From Methylophilus medardensis (GTDB taxonomy: Bacteria; Pseudomonadota; Gammaproteobacteria; Burkholderiales; Methylophilaceae), in the NCBI RefSeq assembly GCF_006363915.1, contig NZ_CP040946.1: a DNA stretch of 64,000 bases, one strand, 5' to 3'. Positions 1 to 8,134 of this stretch are shown here, piece by piece. Below the pieces are notes generated by a model. That model was not told the origin of the DNA. It worked only from the letters and a program-made list of their open reading frames with translations, and searched no databases. Each line of letters opens with the position of its first letter. Within the stretch, counting starts at the first letter, position 1. A program made the translations under genes and the position numbers.

Positions 1-888
1 CCGATTGAATCGATTGAAAACGTTAACTTAGAGCAAGTTCGCACAATCGAAATGGGTTACCGTTCTTTTGAGGGCGAAACCGCACGTAGTAAAGAGTTGC
101 GCGAATCGCTGATGCTCACGGACGATGAAAATATTATCGATTTGCAGGTGGCGGTGCAATACAACCTGAAGTCAGTTGAAGATTACCAATTCAGTAATCG
201 TTCTACCGAAGAGAGCGTGCGCGGCGTGGCTGAAACTGCGATTCGTGAAATTGTCGGTAAGAGCAAAATGGACTTTGTGCTGTATGAGGGCCGTGATGAC
301 GTGGCCGCTAGAGCTAAAAAACTGATGCAGGACATGCTAGACAGGTACAAGTCCGGCATCAACGTGGTCAACGTGACGATGCAAAACGCGCAGCCACCGG
401 AGCAGGTGCAAGCTGCCTTTGATGATGCGGTGAAAGCCAAGCAGGATCTTGAGCGTCAGAAAAACGAGGGCCAGGCATATGCCAATGATGTGATCCCGAA
501 AGCGCGAGGGACGGCTTCGCGTCTGACCGAAGAGGCAGCGGGTTACAAGCTGCGAGTTGAAAATGAAGCCAAGGGTAATGCAGATCGCTTCGAGCAAGTG
601 CTGACGCAGTACAACAAAGCGCCTGAAGTCACCCGTCAGCGTTTGTATCTGGATGCGCAAGAGCATGTGTTATCCAATACCAGCAAAGTATTGGTTGATC
701 AGAAGGGTAGCAATAGCCTGTTGTACTTGCCACTAGACAAATTGATGACCATAAGTGGTGCTCCTGGCAACGCAGCGACAGCTCCCGCGGCGACCACTGA
801 AAAGCCTGCGCAGGAGCCGCAAGCGGATTCAAGTACCCTAGATCGCTCACGCGATGCCATGAGAACCCGTGATCGCGAATATCGCTAG
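1..888 (+). CDS. hflK: HflK, membrane protease modulator (5' truncated)
   Basis: C-terminal 295 residues of HflK; the reading frame is open from base 1, so the N-terminal cytoplasmic tail and membrane anchor lie outside the window. HflK and HflC form the SPFH/prohibitin-type ring that surrounds FtsH in the inner membrane and limits its proteolysis. The visible part holds the end of the SPFH (band 7) domain, an Ala/Glu/Lys-rich helical stretch (roughly the middle third) and a Pro/Ala-rich, low-complexity tail ending in charged residues. hflC follows after 22 bases, as expected for an hflKC operon. The ATG at 52 is an internal Met, not the start. Identity is firm from the SPFH sequence and the partner gene. 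Confidence 0.95.
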   Translation, partial: PIESIENVNLEQVRTIEMGYRSFEGETARSKELRESLMLTDDENIIDLQVAVQYNLKSVEDYQFSNRSTEESVRGVAETAIREIVGKSKMDFVLYEGRDDVAARAKKLMQDMLDRYKSGINVVNVTMQNAQPPEQVQAAFDDAVKAKQDLERQKNEGQAYANDVIPKARGTASRLTEEAAGYKLRVENEAKGNADRFEQVLTQYNKAPEVTRQRLYLDAQEHVLSNTSKVLVDQKGSNSLLYLPLDKLMTISGAPGNAATAPAATTEKPAQEPQADSSTLDRSRDAMRTRDREYR

Positions 889-910
889 ATTGCCCTGAAG
901 GAAGAGATAC

Positions 911-1780
911 ATGAAAAATATTGGAAGTCTGTTAATCGGGGTGTTTGTATTGCTGGTGATCATCACCTCGTCAGCGTATACGGTCGATCAGCGCGAATAC
1001 GCACTGGTGTTCCGTTTGGGTGAAATTGTGTCGGTGAAACGTGACCCCGGACTCTACTTTAAAATGCCAATGGTTGAGAATATTCGCTATTACGACAAAC
1101 GTATTTTGACTTTGAACTGGGAAGAGCCGGATCGGTTTATCACCAGTGAAAAGAAAAACGTGCTGGTCGATTCATTCGTGAAGTGGCGCATTATTGATCC
1201 CTCAAAATACTATGTGTCCGTGCGGGGAGATGAGGTGCAGGCAGAGCGTCGTTTGTCACAAATGGTGAATGATGGTTTGCGTGCTGAATTTGGTAAACGC
1301 ACCATTCACGATGTGGTGTCAGGTGAACGTTCCGAAATTATGGAGATTTTGCGTCAACGCGCGGACAAAGAGAGTCGCCAGATGGGTATCCAGATTTTGG
1401 ATGTGCGTTTACGCCGCGTAGATTTGCCAAAAGAGGTCAGCGAATCGGTCTACCAGCGCATGGAGGCCGAGCGTAAATCTGTGGCCAATGAGCTGCGTTC
1501 ACAGGGCGCTGCCGCTGCTGAAAAAATTCGTGCGGATGCAGATCGTCAGCGTGAAGTGATCATTGCTGAAGCTTATCGAGATGCGCAGAAAGTCAAAGGT
1601 GAGGGCGACGCCAAAGCGTCTGAGGTGTATGCTCAAGCGTTTGGCAAAAATCCAGAATTCTATGCATTCTACCGCAGCCAAGAAGCGTATAAAAATAGCT
1701 TCAAAAGTAAATCTGACGTGATGGTGATTGACCAGAGTTCTGATTTCTTTAAATACATGCGTAGCAGCGGCAAAAAATAA
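911..1780 (+). CDS. hflC: HflC, membrane protease modulator
   Basis: Full-length HflC of 289 aa, the usual family size. One N-terminal transmembrane anchor (about residues 5-23) is followed by the SPFH domain on the periplasmic side and a long helical region (about 165-235) rich in Ala, Glu, Arg and Lys. It partners HflK in the complex that encloses FtsH. The start is supported by a GAAGGAAGAG ribosome site ending about seven bases before ATG. It sits 22 bases behind hflK and just ahead of a small DUF2065 gene, which is the standard betaproteobacterial order. Very secure call. Confidence 0.97.
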   Translation: MKNIGSLLIGVFVLLVIITSSAYTVDQREYALVFRLGEIVSVKRDPGLYFKMPMVENIRYYDKRILTLNWEEPDRFITSEKKNVLVDSFVKWRIIDPSKYYVSVRGDEVQAERRLSQMVNDGLRAEFGKRTIHDVVSGERSEIMEILRQRADKESRQMGIQILDVRLRRVDLPKEVSESVYQRMEAERKSVANELRSQGAAAAEKIRADADRQREVIIAEAYRDAQKVKGEGDAKASEVYAQAFGKNPEFYAFYRSQEAYKNSFKSKSDVMVIDQSSDFFKYMRSSGKK

Positions 1781-1808
1781 TCATTTGTGCTGTTGTGAGG
1801 GATGACTG

Positions 1809-1988
1809 ATGAACGGCTGGTGGTTAATTGGTGGTGTCCTGTTGGTGGAAGGGATCATGCCCATGTTATTTACCCGTCAATGGCGACAAACCTTTGAAAA
1901 GTTATTGCAGCTGAGAGATGGTCAGATCCGTTTCATCGGGCTGATCTCTTGTTTAATCGGTTTGTGTCTGATGTCGTTTCATCGTTAA
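1809..1988 (+). CDS. DUF2065 small inner-membrane protein (YjeT-like)
   Basis: Small 59-aa protein with two hydrophobic segments (about residues 3-20 and 40-56) separated by a basic loop containing RQWRQ. The size, the two-helix hairpin and the position directly after hflC match the DUF2065/YjeT family, often found between hflC and hisZ-purA in proteobacteria. Function is unknown; co-occurrence with hflKC suggests a membrane-protease-related role, which is inference. A GAGGG motif lies just upstream of ATG. An overlapping ATG at 1802 is in another frame and lacks these features. A strong terminator follows at 2003. Confidence 0.85.
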   Translation: MNGWWLIGGVLLVEGIMPMLFTRQWRQTFEKLLQLRDGQIRFIGLISCLIGLCLMSFHR

Positions 1989-2002
1989 TCGTTTGGTTTA
2001 TG

Positions 2003-2035
2003 AAAAAAAGCACGCTCAAAGGGCGTGCTTTTTTT
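2003..2035 (+). terminator. Rho-independent terminator after hflKC-DUF2065
   Basis: The stem GCACGC/GCGTGC, extended by an A7 run on the left and a T7 run on the right, encloses a seven-base loop. It lies 14 bases after the DUF2065 stop, and the flanking A and T runs mean it could work in both directions. It separates the hflKC operon from hisZ. Confidence 0.9.
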
Positions 2036-2103
2036 ATGGCATTTATGCAGTCGATCTGACCATTGCAATTGCTAAAACCGTGCCTAGGATAGGGGTTTGC
2101 GGT

Positions 2104-2118
2104 TATAATAGCGGGATG
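2104..2118 (+). promoter_or_regulatory. Candidate leaderless promoter core of hisZ
   Basis: A consensus -10 hexamer TATAAT (2104-2109) lies exactly six bases before the hisZ ATG (2116). There is no Shine-Dalgarno motif between them, so transcription starting about seven bases after the -10 would begin at the ATG. The upstream bases read GCGG, giving GCGGTTATAAT, very like the dnaE core at 53379. No good -35 was found at 16-19 bp spacing. Confidence 0.6.
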
Positions 2119-3270
2119 CATAATTGGTTACTTCCTGAATATATTGAAGACGTGTTGCCTGCTGAAGCGGCCCGTCTTGAGTCTTATCGCCGACAGTTGC
2201 TGGACTTGTTTCGTGTCCATGGCTATCAGTACGTCGTACCTCCCATGATGGAGTATGTCGAGTCTTTACTCACCGGCACCGGGCATGACCTGGATATTGC
2301 CACCTTTAAGGTGGTCGATCAGTTGACCGGTCGATTGATGGGTTTGCGTGCCGATACCACGCCGCAGGCGGCGCGTATCGATGCGCACATGCTCAACCAT
2401 GAGGGTGTGTCTAGGCTTTGCTATGCGGGCACCGTATTGCGCACCACGCCTGATGGATTAGCCAGAACCCGTGAGCCACTTCAATTGGGCGCTGAATTGT
2501 ATGGTCATGCCGGCATCGAGAGCGATATTGAAGTACAGCGCTTAATGGTCAAAGCCCTACAACTGCTAGGTATGCCTACGCTATTTGTTGATCTTAGCCA
2601 CGCTGCGATTTTTGCCAGCCTGTCACATATGGCCCAGCTCGGTGTGCAGCAAGAGCAATCGTTGCAAGCAGCGTTGCAAGCAAAAGACATCACCTTGGTT
2701 GAGCAGCTGGTGGCTAATTTGCCCGGTAAATCTCGTCAAGCCTTTGTTGCGCTGGCACAACTGAATGGTGGTATTGAGGTGTTGGATCAGGCAAGAGATC
2801 TGTTACCCGAGTCTGCAGAGTTGACGCAAGCGTTGTCAGAGCTAGAAGCGGTGGCTAAGGCCTTAAGTTCTGAGCAGGTGACAGTGACTTTTGACCTGAG
2901 CGAATTGCGAGGCTATCACTACCACAGCGGCATGGTGTTTGCAGCCTATGCCAAAGGGTATGCGGGCCCCATTGCATTGGGCGGCCGCTATGATGAAGTG
3001 GGCGCCGCTTTTGGTCGTGCACGTCCGGCGACCGGATTTAGTTTGGATTTGCGTGGAGCGCTACAAGCGTTAGGGCCAGCCCCGATCAGTCAAGGGATTC
3101 TGGCACCGGTGGCCACGGATGCCGACTTGCTGGCATTGATCAGTACTTTGCGTGCGCATGGCCAGATTGTGGTGGAAGCGCTACCAAACACACCTGTTAA
3201 CTACTCTGAATTGGCTTGTGACCGCACCCTGCAAAAGGTGGATGGTCACTGGCAAGTGGTGGCTGTTTAA
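2116..3270 (+). CDS. hisZ: HisZ, ATP phosphoribosyltransferase regulatory subunit
   Basis: HisZ of 384 aa, a catalytically inactive histidyl-tRNA-synthetase paralogue that binds short-form HisG to make the first enzyme of histidine biosynthesis. The N-terminus (MHNWLLPEYIEDVLPAEAAR) is the typical betaproteobacterial start, and class II synthetase-like blocks follow (LRADTTPQAARIDAH; GGRYDEVGAAFGRARPATGF). The frame is open about 120 bases further upstream, but that stretch includes the terminator and has no family similarity, so ATG 2116 is chosen. It lies directly ahead of purA, the usual neighbour. It seems to have its own leaderless-type promoter. hisG is not in the window. Confidence 0.95.
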   Translation: MHNWLLPEYIEDVLPAEAARLESYRRQLLDLFRVHGYQYVVPPMMEYVESLLTGTGHDLDIATFKVVDQLTGRLMGLRADTTPQAARIDAHMLNHEGVSRLCYAGTVLRTTPDGLARTREPLQLGAELYGHAGIESDIEVQRLMVKALQLLGMPTLFVDLSHAAIFASLSHMAQLGVQQEQSLQAALQAKDITLVEQLVANLPGKSRQAFVALAQLNGGIEVLDQARDLLPESAELTQALSELEAVAKALSSEQVTVTFDLSELRGYHYHSGMVFAAYAKGYAGPIALGGRYDEVGAAFGRARPATGFSLDLRGALQALGPAPISQGILAPVATDADLLALISTLRAHGQIVVEALPNTPVNYSELACDRTLQKVDGHWQVVAV

Positions 3271-3312
3271 CACAGCACACCCTTTTTCGTTTTTACAAGA
3301 TATTAATTGAAC

Positions 3313-4647
3313 ATGACACAGACTAAGCAAGCAAAAAACGTCGTTGTAATTGGCACCCAATGGGGCGACGAGGGTAAAGGCAAAATCGTTGACTGGTTAA
3401 CAGACCACGCCCAGGGGGTAGTCCGTTTTCAGGGTGGCCATAACGCAGGCCATACGCTGGTCGTTGGTCAGGGCGCGGCACAAAAGGTATATAAGCTCAA
3501 TCTGGTGCCCTCAGGCATTGTCCGCAACGGGGTGAGCTGTTACATCGGCAATGGCGTCGTGCTCGATACTACCCACTTGCTGCATGAAATATCCACGTTG
3601 GAGCAGGGCGGTCTTGATGTCACTAACCGCCTTAAAGTCAGTCCTGGCTGCCCGCTGATTTTGTCTCACCATGTTGCCGTGGATGTAGCACGTGAGGCCA
3701 AGCGCAGTGCTGAGAAAAAAATCGGCACCACCGGTAAAGGCATTGGTCCCGCTTATGAAGATAAAGTGGCTCGCCGCGCTTTGCGTGTGTACGACTTATT
3801 TTATCCTGACCGCTTTGCCGAAAAACTGCGTGAGGTGATGGATTATCATAATTTTGTGCTGACGAATTACTTGGGAGCTACGGCAGTCGATTTTCAGCAG
3901 CAATATGATGCCAGCATGCAGCATGCAGATGTATTGAAACCGATGGTGGCTGATATCTCGGCGGCTTTGTATGAAGCCAATGCGCGCGGTGAACATCTGT
4001 TATTTGAAGGCGCGCAGGGCACCTTGCTTGATGTTGATCATGGCACTTATCCATACGTGACCTCTAGTAACTGTATCGCAGGCCAAGCTTCTGCCGGCAC
4101 TGGCGTCGGTGCCAACATGCTGCATTACGTGTTAGGGATTACCAAAGCCTACACCACGCGTGTCGGCGGTGGTCCGTTCCCGAGTGAACTGGATATTGAG
4201 ACGGAAGGTGCACCTGGCTACCAGATGTCTACCAAAGGCCAAGAAATCGGCACAGTCACGCGTCGCAAGCGTCGTTGTGGCTGGTTTGATGCAGCTGCGC
4301 TGCGTCGTTCTGCAAGCATTAACGGCTTAACTGGTTTGTGCATCACTAAACTCGATGTGTTGGATGGTATTACGTCACTGGATATTTGTACCGGCTACAA
4401 GTTGGATGGAAAAATTGTAGATATGCTGCCGGTAGGTGCCGATGATGTTGCCCGTTGTGAGCCCATCTATGAAACCGTGCCTGGGTGGACGGAGACCACA
4501 TTCGGCGCGAAAACATGGGATGCCTTACCCAAAAACGCACAGCATTACCTCAAGCGCCTAGAGGCAGTATGTGGTGTGCCGATTGCAATTGTGTCGACCG
4601 GGCCTGAGCGCGATGAAACCATCGTGCTTCAGCATCCGTTTGCTTGA
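3313..4647 (+). CDS. purA: Adenylosuccinate synthetase
   Basis: PurA of 444 aa converts IMP, aspartate and GTP to adenylosuccinate, the first committed step to AMP. The N-terminal GTP-binding signature (GTQWGDEGKGKIVDWL) holds the catalytic Asp and Lys. The GHNAGHT motif with the catalytic His and the family motif TTGKGIGPAYEDK follow, and the C-terminal half has TRVGGGPFPSE. A TTG six bases upstream is also in frame, but ATG 3313 matches homologues. It is 42 bases after hisZ. The C1-cofactor genes follow on the same strand with tiny gaps, so they are probably co-transcribed with purA. Confidence 0.97.
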   Translation: MTQTKQAKNVVVIGTQWGDEGKGKIVDWLTDHAQGVVRFQGGHNAGHTLVVGQGAAQKVYKLNLVPSGIVRNGVSCYIGNGVVLDTTHLLHEISTLEQGGLDVTNRLKVSPGCPLILSHHVAVDVAREAKRSAEKKIGTTGKGIGPAYEDKVARRALRVYDLFYPDRFAEKLREVMDYHNFVLTNYLGATAVDFQQQYDASMQHADVLKPMVADISAALYEANARGEHLLFEGAQGTLLDVDHGTYPYVTSSNCIAGQASAGTGVGANMLHYVLGITKAYTTRVGGGPFPSELDIETEGAPGYQMSTKGQEIGTVTRRKRRCGWFDAAALRRSASINGLTGLCITKLDVLDGITSLDICTGYKLDGKIVDMLPVGADDVARCEPIYETVPGWTETTFGAKTWDALPKNAQHYLKRLEAVCGVPIAIVSTGPERDETIVLQHPFA

Positions 4648-4665
4648 ATTTAAGCGTTGTCATTT

Positions 4666-5253
4666 ATGCGATCAAAACGACTGGCTTGGGCAATCACGGG
4701 ATCCGGGCATTATTTACGCGAATCATTAGCCATATTGCAAACCTTGCAAGACGTGGATATTTATCTCAGCCGCGCGGCGGCTGAAATTATCCAGCAATAC
4801 GGCTTTCAGGCCGCCCTTGAAGCCACGGGCCATAAAGTCTATCAAGATAAAACCGCCAGCAGTGTGCCGGTTGAACGTTTCTACGAGTCGGTGTATCACA
4901 CATTGGTGATTTCTCCTGCCACCTCAAATACCATCGCCAAGATGGCCTACGGATTTTCTGACAGTCTGGTCACCAACTTATTTGCGCAAGCGGGTAAAAC
5001 ACGCGTGCACAGCGTTGTGTTTGCCTGTGATACCGCGCCAGAGCTCGAGTCTGAAGCGCCGCGAGATCACATGGTGAAAGTGTTCCCGCGGCAGATCGAT
5101 CTAGATAATGTGGCCAAACTAAAGCACTTTGCCGATACCACTGTGGTTGAGGATATGAACGCCTTGCAGGCGACCATCATGCAGCGTTTGGCAACATTAC
5201 ATGACCTGCATTTGCACGATGGCATACAGGTGTTTGACGCGTTAACCGAATAA
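4666..5253 (+). CDS. DmrB/AfpA-like flavoprotein (dihydromethanopterin reductase candidate)
   Basis: 195-aa flavoprotein of the Pfam flavoprotein (PF02441-type) fold: an N-terminal beta-strand and nucleotide loop (WAITGSGHYLRES), a central VISPATSNTIAKMAYG-type FMN-binding stretch and a VFACDT segment. Homologues in methylotrophs (AfpA, DmrB) sit in tetrahydromethanopterin gene clusters, and DmrB reduces dihydromethanopterin to the active tetrahydro form. The three following genes are all cofactor-biosynthesis families, which favours DmrB over a PPC decarboxylase-like role. An in-frame TTG at 4657 is an alternative start; no strong ribosome site distinguishes them. The family is sure; the exact reaction is inferred. 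Confidence 0.78.
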   Translation: MRSKRLAWAITGSGHYLRESLAILQTLQDVDIYLSRAAAEIIQQYGFQAALEATGHKVYQDKTASSVPVERFYESVYHTLVISPATSNTIAKMAYGFSDSLVTNLFAQAGKTRVHSVVFACDTAPELESEAPRDHMVKVFPRQIDLDNVAKLKHFADTTVVEDMNALQATIMQRLATLHDLHLHDGIQVFDALTE

Positions 5254-5257
5254 CTTC

Positions 5258-6700
5258 ATGACTCGGCTGCTTTTTCTTACCGGAAAACTGGCAGAACACA
5301 GTCTGCGTCAAATCTTGCAGACGATTCAGGCTGACAGCAAGCAGGCACCTTTTGAATTCGAAGTAAAACAGATAGGTGTGTCCGTCGCCGCGTTGATGAC
5401 GCCACCCTTAATCGCGCGGCGAGTCGCGCGAGTAGATCATTTTGACAAGGTGATCGTGCCAGGGTTATGCCAAGGAGACCTGACGCAACTCGAAGCGCAA
5501 TGGGGGGTGCCAGTGGAGCGTGGACCGAAAGATTTGAAAGATTTGCCACAGTATTTTGGCCAGCAGGGCAAAGCCCCAGACCTGTCGCAGCATAGCGTGA
5601 AGATTTTTGCTGAGATTGTGGATGCGCCAGACTTGAATATTGCACAAATCTTGGTTAAAGCCCGTCATTTTCAAGCGCAAGGCGCTGACGTGATTGATCT
5701 GGGTTGTTTGCCGGGCAAAGCGTTTGCACACATGACAGAGACGGTGCGTACACTCAAAGCCGAGGGCTTTCAGGTGAGCGTGGACTCTATGCGCAATGAA
5801 GACCTGCTCGCCGCTGGCAAAGCAGGCGCGGATTATCTGCTGAGTCTGAACGAAAACAATTTGTGGATTGCTGATGAAGTCGCCGCCACACCGATCTTGA
5901 TTCCAGCGACCCCAGGTAATTTTGCCAGTTTGCTGCGTGCGATTGAACATTGTTTGCAACATGGCAGACGTTTCATTGCTGATCCTATTTTGGATCCGAT
6001 TCATTTTGGGCTTACCGATTCCATCGTCCGCTATCATAAGTTGCGCAAAAAATATCCTGAAATCGCCATCATGATGGGCGTTGGGAATCTGACGGAGTTA
6101 ACCGACGCCGACACCACTGGCATCAATGCCATGCTATTTGGCATGATCAGCGAACTCAACATCAATGCGGTATTGGCTACCTCGGTGAGTCTGCATGCCA
6201 GTGAAGCAGTTGCAGAGGCGGATGTTGCACGGCGCATTATGTACCGCGCCCGCCAGGACAAGCGTTTACCTCGCGGTTACTCGCCGGGTCTGCTCGGTCT
6301 CCACGATCGCAAGCCTTTCCCTTATTCTGCACAAGAAATTACGGAGATGGCTACGCAGATTAAAGACCCCAGTTTTAGAATTATGGTGAGTGAGGAGGCT
6401 GTGCATGTTTATAACCGAGATGGCATCCAACACGACACGGATCCTTACCGGTTTTATGCGGGCTTGAATGTGCAAAATGATGCGTCTCATGCGTTTTATC
6501 TAGGCGTAGAGCTGGCACGTGCACAAATTGCCTGGCAATTAAAAAAACGCTACGTTCAAGACGAGTTGTTGGATTGGGGTGTTGCGTCAATCCAACAGAA
6601 CAAAGAAGCGAAAGTCGCACACCGCGATGCGTCGATTAAAGAGCGTCTTGAATCGGCAAGGCTTGATCAGGACAACCCTCCCAGCAATGATGCGGAATAA
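5258..6700 (+). CDS. Dihydropteroate-synthase-like protein of H4MPT biosynthesis
   Basis: 480-aa protein of the DHPS-related family known from methanogens and H4MPT-using methylotrophs (TIGR00284-like). The first ~130 residues are a separate domain. The rest is a TIM-barrel region resembling pterin-binding enzymes (GADVIDLGCLPG; VSVDSMRNEDL; FIADPILDPIHFG). The family is thought to act in joining the pterin and arylamine parts of tetrahydromethanopterin; the exact step is not certain to me. It starts four bases after the DmrB-like gene, and the next gene starts four bases after its stop, indicating one operon. The C-terminal ~60 residues are charged and look like a family-variable tail. Confidence 0.82.
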   Translation: MTRLLFLTGKLAEHSLRQILQTIQADSKQAPFEFEVKQIGVSVAALMTPPLIARRVARVDHFDKVIVPGLCQGDLTQLEAQWGVPVERGPKDLKDLPQYFGQQGKAPDLSQHSVKIFAEIVDAPDLNIAQILVKARHFQAQGADVIDLGCLPGKAFAHMTETVRTLKAEGFQVSVDSMRNEDLLAAGKAGADYLLSLNENNLWIADEVAATPILIPATPGNFASLLRAIEHCLQHGRRFIADPILDPIHFGLTDSIVRYHKLRKKYPEIAIMMGVGNLTELTDADTTGINAMLFGMISELNINAVLATSVSLHASEAVAEADVARRIMYRARQDKRLPRGYSPGLLGLHDRKPFPYSAQEITEMATQIKDPSFRIMVSEEAVHVYNRDGIQHDTDPYRFYAGLNVQNDASHAFYLGVELARAQIAWQLKKRYVQDELLDWGVASIQQNKEAKVAHRDASIKERLESARLDQDNPPSNDAE

Positions 6701-6704
6701 TGTG

Positions 6705-7280
6705 ATGATTTATGAGACGATAATTACAAGTTGTTCGGCAACAGGTGAGGTGCATGTTGCGCCATTTGGGATTCAATGGCAGGAGGGCCGCGTGTTAATC
6801 ATGCCTTTTCAGCCTTCTACAACCCTAGACAATATTTTGCAGACACAATTGGCAGTGATGAATTTGTCTGATGATGTGCGTGTATTTGCAGCGGCAATTG
6901 CCAAGAAAACCAGCGTCGCCACTGTAGCGATTGCCGGCATGCCAGCAGCTAGGCTGAAAGACAGTTTGGCCCACCATTTACTGGCTTTGGATCAGGTTGA
7001 AGAGGATGCGGTGCGCCCTAAATTATGGATGCGCGTAGTTTCGAGTGAGACGCATGCCCCTTTTATGGGCTTTAATCGTGCGCAGGCTGCGGTGATTGAA
7101 CTGGCGGTATTGGTCAGCCGCTTACAACGATTGCCGGTTGAGAAAATCACACAAGAAATGCAATATCTTCAAATTGCGATTGATAAAACCGCAGGACCGC
7201 GTGAATTAGAAGCATGGCAGTGGCTAGTGGATTGCGTCAACAATCATTTGACACAGCAAAGTGGTCTTCAACAAGCGTGA
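6705..7280 (+). CDS. DUF447 family protein of the methanopterin cluster
   Basis: 191-aa DUF447 protein, a flavin-reductase-like split-barrel family found almost only in methanogens and in H4MPT-dependent methylotrophs (the orf9-type gene of Methylobacterium). The recognisable start is MIYETIITS, with the family-typical VHVAPFGIQW soon after. The frame stays open into the upstream gene, but that part belongs to its neighbour. GTG 6702 or ATG 6690 are alternative starts. The biochemical function is not established; context ties it to the C1 cofactor pathway. It lies four bases after the DHPS-like gene and eight bases before mfnB. Confidence 0.8.
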   Translation: MIYETIITSCSATGEVHVAPFGIQWQEGRVLIMPFQPSTTLDNILQTQLAVMNLSDDVRVFAAAIAKKTSVATVAIAGMPAARLKDSLAHHLLALDQVEEDAVRPKLWMRVVSSETHAPFMGFNRAQAAVIELAVLVSRLQRLPVEKITQEMQYLQIAIDKTAGPRELEAWQWLVDCVNNHLTQQSGLQQA

Positions 7281-7288
7281 GTCATTCG

Positions 7289-7996
7289 ATGCAAGCCTTA
7301 GTAAGTGTTCATTCTGTGCCTGAAGTCGAGCTCGTGCTCGCTGCAGGCATTTCACTCATCGATTTGAAAGAAACTAGTCACGGGGCCCTGGCAGCCCTCG
7401 ATCTGACGACCTCAAAGGCCATTGTGGTCGCGGTGAACCAATTCAGACAACAAACCTCACAGACAGATATAGTGATTAGTGCCACGGTAGGTGATGATTG
7501 TGATTCGCCAACCACATTGCATCAGAGGATTGACGATAGGCTGCATATCGGCGTTGAAGTGATTAAATTGCCTATGGTCATTTGGGGTCAGCTTGGTTAT
7601 CAAGCCACTATCGATCATTTCCTCAAACTCCGCGTGCCACTCATCGCGGTAATGACCCCAGCCAGCATGGCGGCAGAGAACATGCACGAACAATTAAAAT
7701 GGCTTGCGCAGCAGAAGTATTGGGGCGTGATGGTCGATACGCAGGATAAATCAAACACACTTACCGCGTTGGTATCGATATCAGCCTTGCAGGGATTTGT
7801 GCAGGTCGCCAAGTCTTTGGGCTTATTTGTCGGTATTGCTGGCGGCTTGCAATTAGCGCATTTTGAAACGCTGGCAGCCCTCAATCCTGATTACCTTGGA
7901 TTTCGCAGTGGCCTGTGCGCACAAGGGCAAAGAGCGCAAGCGTTATTGCCCGAAAAGGTGGACGCATTGGCTTCAAGAGTGTCACAAATTTGTTGA
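7289..7996 (+). CDS. mfnB: (5-formylfuran-3-yl)methyl phosphate synthase (DUF556)
   Basis: 235-aa protein of the DUF556/MfnB family, a TIM-barrel enzyme that makes the furan ring precursor of methanofuran from two glyceraldehyde-3-phosphate molecules. Family features are the N-terminal LVSVHSVPEVELVLAAGISLIDLKE stretch (only its core is cited here) with the conserved Asp-x-Lys, and the late GIAGGLQLAH and DYLGFRSGLC motifs. ATG 7289 is chosen to match family N-termini. A GTG at 7277, overlapping the upstream TGA, is in frame and would give translational coupling. Last gene of the purA-linked cofactor block. An 8-bp inverted repeat (ATTTGTTG/CAACAAAT) flanks its stop codon. Confidence 0.88.
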   Translation: MQALVSVHSVPEVELVLAAGISLIDLKETSHGALAALDLTTSKAIVVAVNQFRQQTSQTDIVISATVGDDCDSPTTLHQRIDDRLHIGVEVIKLPMVIWGQLGYQATIDHFLKLRVPLIAVMTPASMAAENMHEQLKWLAQQKYWGVMVDTQDKSNTLTALVSISALQGFVQVAKSLGLFVGIAGGLQLAHFETLAALNPDYLGFRSGLCAQGQRAQALLPEKVDALASRVSQIC

Positions 7997-8079
7997 ATAA
8001 TTGGTCTCAAACCCAACAAATAAGCGTTACAGATGGCCGTTAGGGTTGCGTCCGGGAGCCGCTTTGCGTATAGTTCAAT

Positions 8080-8109
8080 TTGTAAGTTTTTTCAAAGATG
8101 TGGCAAAAT
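8080..8109 (+). promoter_or_regulatory. Candidate sigma-70 promoter of the ompA-type gene
   Basis: TTGTAA (8080-8085) and CAAAAT (8104-8109) are separated by 18 bp. The predicted start is about 8116, giving a short leader that carries a strong GAAGGAG ribosome site before the ATG at 8135. Confidence 0.5.
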
Positions 8110-8134
8110 AGCCCAATTACGAAGGAGTCAATGA

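Noticed and set aside
3301..3315. TATTAA six bases before the purA ATG as another leaderless core
   Set aside because: The hexamer ends in A, so it does not fit TANNNT, and purA may be read from hisZ transcription.
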